Assembly (NCBI RefSeq): GCF_964340395.1
Contig: NC_135556.1
Coordinates: forward strand, 649,501 to 713,500
DNA: 64,000 nt
Direction of reading: 5' to 3'
Origin: Glandiceps talaboti
Lineage: Eukaryota > Hemichordata > Enteropneusta > Spengelidae
Shown: one piece after another, positions 35,201-46,100 of the stretch
Position numbering within the stretch: position 1 is the first letter of the stretch
How the letters are laid out: each line of letters begins with the position of its first letter
Notes under the pieces: generated by a model
Database searches by the model: none
What the model saw: the letters and a program-made list of their open reading frames with translations, nothing else
What the model was told of the DNA's origin: nothing
Program-made: the position numbers and the translations under genes

Positions 35201-37138
35201 TGTGTGTGTGTGTCTGTCTGTCTGTCTGTCTGTATGTATGCCTGTGTGTGTCTGTCTGCCTGTCTGTCTGTCTGTCTGTATGCATGCATCTAGCATAACT
35301 GAACCAAGGATTCAGTAGTGAGGTAGGCTTGGTAAGTCTGTCTGTGTGTACACATATAGGTATATATGTATATCTGTCTGTCTGTCTGTGTCTATGTATG
35401 TATGTATGTATGTATGTATGTATGTATGTATGTATGTGTCACGGTTGTTTGCCAATAAACTTGGTTTTCAGGCTGTGCAGTATAATGGTCAAACATAGCT
35501 TTATCTGAAAATGTACAGAGAGATACGAGTGAAACCGTGCTGGCCATGTCTGCCGTACTAACACTAACCTAAATACAATAAATATAAATATAGTAAAAGT
35601 AAAGATACAAATGACACAATAACTGAAAGATATAACTAACCTGAAAATGTACAGATAGAGATACGAGTGAAGCCGTGCTGGCCACGTCTGCAGTACTAAA
35701 ACAGTCGCGCGTAATTATATAGGAAAAGTCATGTGATAGAAAAGAAGAAAGTGATTGGATGAAGAGATGTTAACAGATGGAGCCAGGTGATTAGAGATAG
35801 AAATGAATATTAATGGCCACAACAACAAAGGAATACGTTACGGTAACTCACAAAACGACAAACTAATAATGAGACTGACACAAGTAATTTAATTAACGTA
35901 CTTTAATTATACACGACTGTGACATATGTATGTATGTATGTATGTATGTGTGTATGTATGTATGTATGTATGTATGTATATGTATGTTTTCATGTAAGTT
36001 GGAAATAAAGAATTCGATATGTATGTATGTATGTCTGTCTCTATCTATCTATCTATCTATCTATCTAGCTACGAAATTCTTTTGACCAAAATATTTTCTT
36101 CACCCGCCCCGTCCTCCCTGCCATAAAATCTAACCGTAGCCTTAGGGAACTGACAGAATTTACGGTGGGGGGGGGGGGGGGGTGGTGGGTGGGCTTGGGG
36201 TGCTAGGGAGAAATTATCTCTGACTTGGTTTTTTTCCTGGCCCCCCATCCAATGTGACCAAAATTTCACAGCCCCATTCCCCCCCCCCCTCCCCCCTCCG
36301 TTCAAAAGTATAAAAATTTCATACTGTAGCACAACTGTAATATTTCTTTTGGTACTACTATTATGTTACTATTTCAGCCCAAACAACTTAGTAGTTGTAG
36401 AGGTAGTTTTTTAGAAAACAAAACAAAATAAAACATTTTGACCATACATGTAATCATACACGTGGTATAATCTTGTTTATTTCCCAACTAGACACCATAA
36501 GTAGTCATCACTTAATACCAAGGCATTTGATGTGGTGGTTTTAACTGTCATTCACTGATACATACACAGAAACACAGACACAGAGTAAACACACATTCAC
36601 ATGCGTGATTTGTGAAAAACTGTAGTGGGGACATTTGTGGGAAGTATCTAAGGACATCACATCACCTACATAGTGTATTCAAATATCTATTTATACTCAT
36701 AACACAATAACTATCTAATGTCAGACATTTGTGATGTCATGAAGTGCTAGCAAACTAAGGATTTTATGCACACTGAGGTCTGACAAATATAGCTTTCACT
36801 TTCCTACACCAAATGCATTACCAATACACATGTAAATATAAGAGTAATTCAGGGTGTATCAAATTAATCTTGAGTAGTGTTTTTATGCTTCACTAAATAG
36901 GTACATACAAACGTACACACTTCCATTTTAATACATAAATGAAAGTGGAGACAGTCAATATTAAAGGCGATATCAAGTGCTATCTCATGCAATGCTAAAT
37001 TTTCTAACATATTAATTTTTTTCAATGACAAAATATTCCGCGGCCCCCCCCCTTTCAAACCATGAGAATTTTCATGCCCCCCCCCCCCCTTCAAGCCTCC
37101 CATTTTTTTCATGCCCCCCCCCCCCAATTTCTCCCCAG

Positions 37139-37169
<31 letters not shown>

Positions 37170-40100
37170 CCGTAAATTCTGTCCGGTCCCTTATGTGTTG
37201 AATAGCTGTGACATTACCCAACCCAATGATTAAGAGGACGCTTTAAAGTTCCACAAAGATCTTGTAAACATTTAGCATTTGAGATGAGGGGCATACATGT
37301 GGGTATAATAAATCGGATGGCACGGGTTCCTGCAACATGACAATCGAGCAAAACATAATAATTACCCGGTGTTTTGTTTTAGAAGTCAAAATGCCGCGTG
37401 AATCCATAGCAATTTAAAAGTGTTTTTTTCAATGTCCATAAATAAAACCAGTTATCAGTACATTGTAAATGACATTTCGTCTTATAAGTACCTCTTAAAG
37501 TTTTGGTAGTGTGTTTACGTGGGCAAAGTACTAATGATATGAATACATAAAAACAACGGGTGTGTAATGTTATGCGTTGATATTCTACATCAAAGACACA
37601 CATCAAGTTCAACTCAACTCGTGGTTTATTAAATTGAACAAAAGAGAAAGCGGAAGTGATACAATAGGTTGGGGGCATCCTTCAACTAGCACATATCATT
37701 ACATCCCCCTTCTTTACAAACAAAAGAGAAACAGACATTGCTAAGTCGCGAATAACATAATGTCACGCAAACACTTAATACTTGTAGAGTTCAGTAAAGT
37801 TCACAGCAAATAAGAGTTTATTATTTTACTGTTTTGAGTAAACACATTCTAAATAGTCTGTATAACATTTGTGTTCTTTTAACACGTTCTATACATAGTC
37901 TTTTTTCCACACGGGCGGCTTGATTAATCTACCTGAGGACGACCTCTTCTCGTTACTCTGTTTGGTGTTATTATTGTTATTGTTCTCTGTTTCAGTCTTA
38001 GTGTCTGTACCTGTATGATCAATGACAGGTTGGTTAAGCTGATCGCTTGATAGTTTGTTCTCACTAGCTAGTACTCTGTGTATCAATGTCTCTCATGCTC
38101 AGGTCCTTGAGAAACTTTTGATTTCTTCTGAGTGTTGTTCCAGTTGGTGTTTGGACAATGTACAATGTATGATCTTGGTTCAGGACATTTCTCTGTGATC
38201 TTGGCTGTTGTCCATTTTAGAGATTGTGGGTTTTGCAGATCAACGGTTTGTCCAACCTGCAAATCCGGGCGGTCGCGAGCTGATCTGTCGTAGTAGTATT
38301 TTTGCACTTCCTGGCGTTTACAAAGCGAAGTTGACGTTTCTTCGTCTCTCTTTACTCTAACAGGTAAGTTTGTTCTAACCCGTCTGTTGTATAACAAGTC
38401 TGTAGGACTACCAATCCTTCCATCTGATGGAGTAGTTCTAACACACAGTAATGCAAGTTCTGGATCAATTCCTGCATGCTTGGCTTTCTTCATTATAGCT
38501 TTCACGGTCTGTACAGCTCGTTCAATGAATCCAATCGACTGCGGGTAGTGAGGCGAAGACATAATGTGTCTGAATCCCCAACTTTCACTGAATTCTTTGA
38601 ACTCTTTGCTTGAATAACATGGTCCACCATCGGTAAACATACGTTCTGGAATTCCATGTTCTCCAAATATAGTCTTTAGCTTGCTAATAACTGCTTTACT
38701 TGTTGCAGCATTCAAGCGTCTTACAAATGTCATCTTGCTGTAGTAGTCTGCGACTACAAGATATGTATCACCATCTAAAACAAATAGGTCAGATCCTATG
38801 TTCTGCCATGGTGCACTTGGCATGTCATGTGGTATCATGCTTTGTTTCTGTTCTTTTCTTGTGAACTCAAGGCAAGCATCACATTTGCCAATCAAACGTT
38901 CAATGTCACTGTCTATTCCTCTCCAGTAGACACATGTTCTGGCTCTGAGTCGCGTCTGTTCAATACCTTGGTGACTCATATGCAGCTTTGATAATATCTC
39001 ATTCTGGAGACATCCTGGGACTATGATGCGTTCTCCTTTCAACAGGATTCCATCTTCGACAGAGATGAAGTCTTTCATACTCCAGTACTGTCGTATGATT
39101 TTTGGTACATCTTGTACTCTTTCTGGCCATCCCTTAGTGACCATGTCCTTCAACATTTGAAGTTCAGGATCGTCTTCTGTGTGACAACGCAGTTGATCCA
39201 TTTTTACGTCTGACCACTTCACACTGTGAATAGTCTTCTCCAACTTGAGCGTTTTGGCTGGTTTTGGGTTGAGGCGAGATAGTGCATCAGCGAGTAACAG
39301 TTCTCTACCAGGTCTGTATTTGATCTCCATGTCGTACTGTTGTATTCGTAGCAACATTCTTTGTAAACGTGGTGGAGCCTGGCTCAGATTCTTGAGCTTT
39401 ATGGCTTCAAGGGGTTTATGATCCGATTCGACCACAAACTTGGATCCGTAGACGTATGTGTGAAAGCATTCAGCTCCAAAAACTACTGCGAGCATTTCTC
39501 TCTCTATGTTAGCATATCGTTCCTCTGTAGGAGTAAGAGCTTTTGATGCAAATGCAATCACATCTTCATGTCCATTGGGGTTAACTTGGATTAATCATGG
39601 ATGTATTAGTCTCACTAATACATCCATGGATTAATACAGCACCCAGTCCTTTTTTACTTGTGTCGACCTGTATCTTTGTCTCTTGCTGAGGGTTAAAGTA
39701 GTGAGTGTAACAGCGCTACATATCAGTTTCTTGATCTATTGAAGGATGTTCTCATGAGTTGGTGTCCAGATCCAACTAACATCTTTCTTAATCAGGTCTC
39801 GTAACACTGAGGTTGTGTTTGAGAGGTTTGGAATAAACGGCGCTAAATACTGTACCATACCGAGAAATTGCTGTAGCTCCTTGACATTCATAGGGCTTGG
39901 CAGATCAACAATCTCCTTCACCTTCTTGTCATCTGGACGTACTCCCTCGGTGGTATAGACCATACCTAAGAATCTAACCTCTTTGGTCTTGATTTTACAC
40001 TTGTCAGGGTTAAAGACTAACCCATGTTGACGAGCATGTATCATGAGTTTATGTAGGTTGTGATCATGGTCAGTTTCGTTTTCTCCATAAACGATAATGT

Positions 40101-43100
40101 CATCGGCAATACTCAAAGTGCCCTTGCAGCCAGCCAATATCAGATCCATTTTCTCTTGAAATATATCTTGTGAGACTCTAAGACCAAATGGTAGGCGACG
40201 AAATCTAAATCTCGAGCTTGGGGTACTGAATGATGTCAGGGCTGCAGATTCATCATCCAGTTCAATGCTCCAGTACCCATGTCGGGCGTCTAACTTACTG
40301 AAGACTTTGGCACCTGCGAGTTTATGGGTAATCTCCTCAACTGTCGGTGCTCTGTGGTATGTTCGCTTAATTGCAGTGTTCAGGTTACATGGATCAAGAC
40401 ATATGCGTAAACCACCTGACTCTTTTCTGCTGAAAGCAAGTGAGTTCAACCATTTGGTGCTCTCGTTTTCTGGTATGGGTTCAATGACACCCATTCGTCA
40501 TTTTGTCAAGTTCAGCCTGGATTTCATCCTTCAGATGAATTGGATATTTCCTTGGAGGGTTTACAACTGGTGCCACGTCTGGCTTTACATCAATGTGAAA
40601 TTTCCCTGGAAACTTACCAATACCTGTAAATCTATCAGGGTACATATCCACAAGCGTTGAGGTGTTATCTATAGGTTCCAATGCATCTGAGTTTGATACA
40701 CGTAGTGTCATCTCTGCTACAGTATTGACTGTGATTATATTCAACAGTTGACTTGCGTGCTTCCCAAGAATTATTGATCCTGGAGTATCAGCGACAAAAA
40801 ATTCTATCTCATGCCACTGTTTTGTTCTGTTAGCATATTGTAACTTCAGGTTAACAGATCCATGTTGGTTGATTTCTGTTCCATTGTAGGCATATAGTTT
40901 AACATGTGGGCGTTAATTTCTGTAGAACATTACCGTGGACTAGTCCTGTAGAACTGATAAGCGACGGAAACATGTTCTTGAATGTTCTTACAGGTAGAAC
41001 ATTTCCCTGTGCCCCGGTGTCCACTTTACATTTCATCTTGGCCACTTGACTGTAGCCAGGGATCTGTGCGTCAACATCAACCATGATGTCACTATCATCA
41101 CAGTCTCGTCTCTTATTTGTATTGACAGCGTCATCATCAGACTCAACATCTAGTGTATGTACAGTCTTCTGGTTTCTGTCATCCTAGTTACCACGTCCAC
41201 TCTTCTTCTCTCTAGTATTGTCTCTTGTTGTCTGTCGTCTAGACACAAATTGCTTCTTGCCACGGTTTGTGGGCTTACGTTCGTCATTCAGGGACTCACA
41301 TCGGGCTTTCCAGTGTCCAATTTTACCACATTTGCTGTGATATGCAGGACATTTCATTTCAGACTCAACATCTAGTGTATGTACAGTCTTCTGGTTTCTG
41401 TCATCCTGGTTACCACGTCCACTCTTCTTCTCTCTAGTATTGTCTCTTGTTGTCTGTCGTCTAGACACAAATTGCTTCTTGCCACGGTTTGTGGGCTTAC
41501 GTTCGTCATTCAGGGACTCACATCGGGCTTTCCAGTGTCCAATTTTACCACATTTGCTGTGATATGCAGGACATTTCCCATATGAGTGGTCCTTTGCACA
41601 AAACTTACAGTTAGTTACGCTGTTAGTCTTCTTGGTATCACGTCTCTTGTGAATAGCATCTACCCTAGTAGTTGATGTACCTGCACCTTCAAATGCTTTC
41701 ATGTGAGCTTCTGATGCTTCTTGAGCTCTACATTTCTTCAATGCATCATCTGTTGTCAATGTTTCATCCTCCCTTAGTAACTCTTTGCGGGAGTCGTTCA
41801 CTCGTGTACCCATAATTAACTGGTCAATCAGGCGATCATCCATATCTTTAAACTTACACTTCAGTGCTAATGCTCTGCAACGTGTATAGAATTCGTCTAT
41901 ACTTTCTCCATCTTTCTGTTTGTATGCAGTTAAGTTCAGTCTATTAACTCTAAAATGATCAGCACGTCCAACTGACTGTTTAAATCTGACCCACACATTA
42001 GCAGGGTTTTTCCGTTCCTCACCGGTCAATGTCCATGTTTTTGACAGTTGTTCTCCCTTTTCTCCTGCTTGGAAGATGATATAGTCGTGTTGCTCTTCAA
42101 CTTTAAGTTTCTTTATATCAAACCAACGATTAAGTCTGGTCCGGTAGTCTAGTAGAGCAGCTTGGTCGTCACCACTCCCCCATTTCATTTGAGGACATTT
42201 TATGCCATCACCCATGATTAACAGTGACAGTGTTCTCCCTGAACAAGGTAACAGGGGCGCCGCGCCCTCTTGTAAATTCTTGGCGCCCCCTTGTGAGTTT
42301 TGACGGGAAAAAAATGAATTGAATATTTTTTTCAACAAACGGGGCAAAAACGATTTACTTCTCTCGCGGTTTCGCTACGAGCTCATGGTCGCCATTTTGG
42401 AAAGTCAAATATCTCGGTAAAGAGGTAGCTGCAATAATTGTAGCGTCTTGTTGCGGTTTTGTGGTTTTTTTCGTCTGTTTTGGTGACTTTTTAAGTTTTT
42501 GTGTTTAACCCGCACTTAAACACAAAAACTTAAAAAGTCACCAAAACAGACGAAAAAAACCACAAAACCGCAACAAGACGCTACAATTATTGCAGCTAGG
42601 TAAAGAGGCTACTGTCACTGATGTCAAACTTCGTGCGAATCACATTCACGCATACTTTCATCAAACATGTCATTCATTCTATAGCTTTCAAACAGTCAAC
42701 ATGTCTTTCCTCCGTCATTTAGCTCAATGGAGATCAGGAGGTACACGGAATATTTTACACGTCGGCCCTTTTCAGGGCGAACTTGAACTCAGATCGTGGG
42801 ATTGTTTGCATGTAAACACACTGTCTCGAGTTTACGGTACAAAAACAAAATGAAATGCGAAACTTTGAAAGGCTTTTGTTGTTCACCGACACTACTTAGA
42901 TGATACTAAATAATATGTCACTAAAATGAACAAAATGGTACATTCTAGTTCCTTAACTATTTATTGAATTGTAATCGAAACGAAAATGGGCTAATATTTT
43001 CGTACCCATCGAACCACGATCGAACTTACGGAGATATCGGGTGAGATGTGATGGCCTCAACACAAATAAACACATGGTGTCAATGTGGGCGATTCCATTG

Positions 43101-46100
43101 TTCATGGATAGGTGGGCCGTGACAAAAGTCTCGGAACGGTCTGTTTTTATGTGTACACTAAATGTACTACAAAATCTATGGTTTTCAGAGTCGCTGTGTC
43201 TATGAATTGCTTCTCTTAATATAAAAACACGCAAGTAAGATTTTCCATGGCTACGTCAGTATTGAAGTTGAACGCTAAGTTCCCCTCTGTCCCTTCCCTT
43301 TAGTTTAATAGTTCGGACGTTGCATGTGTCGTCATGGTACAATCTTTGACCTTTCAAAATCTTAGTGAGTCGTCGTAGCAGAAAGTTTTGTCGGATACCT
43401 GTCCCACTTGAAAACTATGTATTCCGATTCGTTTTATTTCATTTTCTTTTGATTGACTTCATTACCACCCATAGTGACACGAAGCGGGCGGTTTCGCCTT
43501 CTTTCAAAAAAGACCTGTGCTAACTGAAACTACCATGCCGTATTGTCACCGACTGTTTTTGTTTTCGTAAAAAAAAACTGAACATACTGAAGAGAACTAT
43601 ATCATGGCTTGGCATGGCTTACAGTGTGAGTTTTTTTTTGACGTGGGAGCGTGACGTATTGAGTGTCCATTTGAACATGTGCAGCTGTGTTTGGCATGTA
43701 CTATTAATTTTCCAGTTAGACACAACAATGGCAACAAAAATTGCAACATTAGTGTTGCGTCTTTTTTACATTGACTGTAACAGGGCCAGGGTACAAGTTC
43801 GTTAGTGGTCTATAATAATATTATGTATCAAAATAAAAACAATCGACTCTCACTCAGTATAGTACGATCGTCAGTCGAGGTGTATGGCAAATGCAACAAA
43901 ATTCGTTGCGTATAGGATACGGATCGTTCGATCAGATATGCATAAAATTAATTTCCATTGCGTACGGTATAGTACGCATGGTTTTGCGTCACCGCAAATA
44001 CTGGTCCGTCATTCTGAGCAGTTCTCAAGTCCGAGAATTAAATGATAGATTTAATGAGAAGTCAACTAGAAAACAGTACATTTAGACGAATTGAATCACT
44101 ATGTGAATATCAATAGATGGACCAAATCTGACACTGTTTACTTTGAACAAGCAGTCACCAATGGGGAAATTACAAAGACAGGAGAATTCTCACAGAAGTG
44201 AGACAAGTTACTCAGCTGTTACGCATAAAGGCAAAGTTATCTTCACCCTTATGTGTTTGACTTTTGTTTGTTTTGGTAGTGGTATGGTGATGATGCAATG
44301 AAGCTCTTGAAAATGGATTTCGTTTTGTAGTAAACACTACAACTGTCCTGAAACATCTTGAAATTTGCTGCAATTTTTTCAGCATTTGTGTTAAAAAGAG
44401 CTATTTGAGTAACTATTTAGGACAAACTATTAAAAAACTGTTTTTTTGACACAGGTAAATTTGGCTAAATTCTGTCACTATTTAAACATTAAGATACCAA
44501 AACTCACTTTGACACTTCAGTTGTGTTGAAATTCACATGATTAAAGTGGGTTAAAATGGCTAAATAAAGTGCCACCAAAAGCCACCATTTCAAGATGCAA
44601 ATTGCAAAAGCTCCTAGGAAGGAGGGGGGACACCCCCCTCCTGACCACCGCAAAGCGCATGCAGTGCTTCGCTCCGCTCAGCAACAATTCCCCCCTCTAG
44701 TGACAAAATCCTGGGGAAACACTGCAGTGATGTTGGTTATATCATGGTGGGTTATACTTCCATGGTTATATACACAACACAGTAATGTCACTTTTGAAAC
44801 GATGTTTGTATGTAAATCACAGGAACAAAGTCTTTATATAGTCAATTATCTGCTATCCGTGTTGATAATTTTGAGACGGTTCCAACAGCAGTACGTCGTG
44901 GGCGGTGCAGTACAATTTGTTCTGCCCTATTCATGTGAATGATAACTTTGCACTTGTATCGTTACAGTTACTGTGAGCGTGTAGTTTACTCATACAATGT
45001 CTAAATAAACTATATTTACCACAGGAGGTTAGTATCCGGCTCAACTCCGTATGTTGTTGAGAACAGCGTTTGACACAAATTCGTGTCCGTAGCAATGTAA
45101 CACTTGTTCTGAAGGCGTGTTCACCATATTATAAGGCTTGAAAGTCAACGTCGTAGTGTCCTCCGATGCAGAAATCTCAGCGGAAATTTGTACAACACAC
45201 GAATTATCCACACAAAAGGAAACGTTCAGAGTTCAAATGTCTTTAGACATCGTCAGCATACTTTACCGCTGCCACCATGTAATGTTATGCGTTGATATTC
45301 TACATCAAAGACACACATCAAGTTCAACTCAACTCGTGGTTTATTAACTTGAACAAAAGAGAAAGTGGAAGTGATACAATAGGTTGGGGGCGTCCTTCAA
45401 CTAGCACATATCATTACAGGGTGAATCTCAATTATAGATCTTGGTGAAACTAACTTCCTTTTTTTCCAAGGGATTTTGTTTACAGAATCTTTTGATTTCA
45501 TTGTGTGCAAGAGGCATCTCAGAAGTAATTCATGATGTATTGAAGAATAAGCTTACTTGGCTAAACATCGAAAAATGTCGGTTTCAAAGTATTCATTTTA
45601 GCAATAAATAGAATCACGAAAATATGCTATAGTTTGCAGCATGAACAGTGCCACCAGACAACTAAACTGAGAAAATATACAATAGCGTCATTGATGTGTA
45701 TTGTAACACAATTTTATCTTTTTAAGGTGCTTATATTAATTGTCTTTTCAAAGGTTGGAGTCCATTATCCCCATGGAAAGTGAAACACACACATGCTTGC
45801 ATACACATACATACATACATACATACATACATACATACATACATACATACATACACACACGCACACATACATACATAGACAGACATACAGACAGACATGC
45901 ACGCACGCACACACACACAGACACACACACACACACAGACAGACAAACAGACATACATACAGACAGACAGACAGACAGAGGGAGAGACACAGACAGACAG
46001 ACAGACAGACAAAGATAGGTAGATAGATAGAGACAGACAGACAGAGGGAGGGAGGGAGGGAGAAGGGAGATTAAGGCATACATATTTCGTATAGTAATCA

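Larger units (their letters stand above)
42228..44724. mobile_element. hAT-like non-autonomous element in the gypsy leader
   Basis: Ends CAGTGTTCTCCC (left) and the inverse of CAGTGTTTCCCC (right), typical hAT termini. CAGTGA flanks both sides (42222-42227 and 44725-44730); the expected 8-bp duplication would be complete if two bases were lost on the right. About 2.5 kb, with no hAT transposase. The interior carries an 82-bp-arm palindrome and a segment (42950-43830) related to 19880-20600. Confidence 0.6.
37563..45418 (-). mobile_element. Ty3/gypsy LTR retrotransposon with GGGTG target duplication
   Basis: Complete structure: 5' LTR (45278-45418), primer-binding site TGGTGGCAGCGGT directly after it (as I recall, complementary to the 3' end of a leucine tRNA), leader with a hAT-like insertion, gag, protease, RT, RNase H, integrase, polypurine tract and 3' LTR. 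GGGTG flanks both sides (37558-37562, 45419-45423). The order RT-RNH-IN defines Ty3/gypsy. LTR divergence of 3 in 141 suggests a fairly recent insertion, yet the coding region has a stop and several frameshifts, so this copy is defective. No envelope gene is seen. Confidence 0.93.

Noticed and set aside
34455-35318. CVCVCLSV- and MYVCMYVC-type frames
   Set aside because: Microsatellite translation (TCTG and TGTA repeats); the same on 45731-46101.
37889-38086. 65-codon ORF after the gypsy integrase as an envelope or accessory gene
   Set aside because: Asn/Thr low complexity, no signal peptide or membrane segment.
42215-42347. Longer gag N-terminus starting MPRLLKK
   Set aside because: The extra codons lie inside the hAT-like insertion; MGDGIKC at 42215 is the better start.
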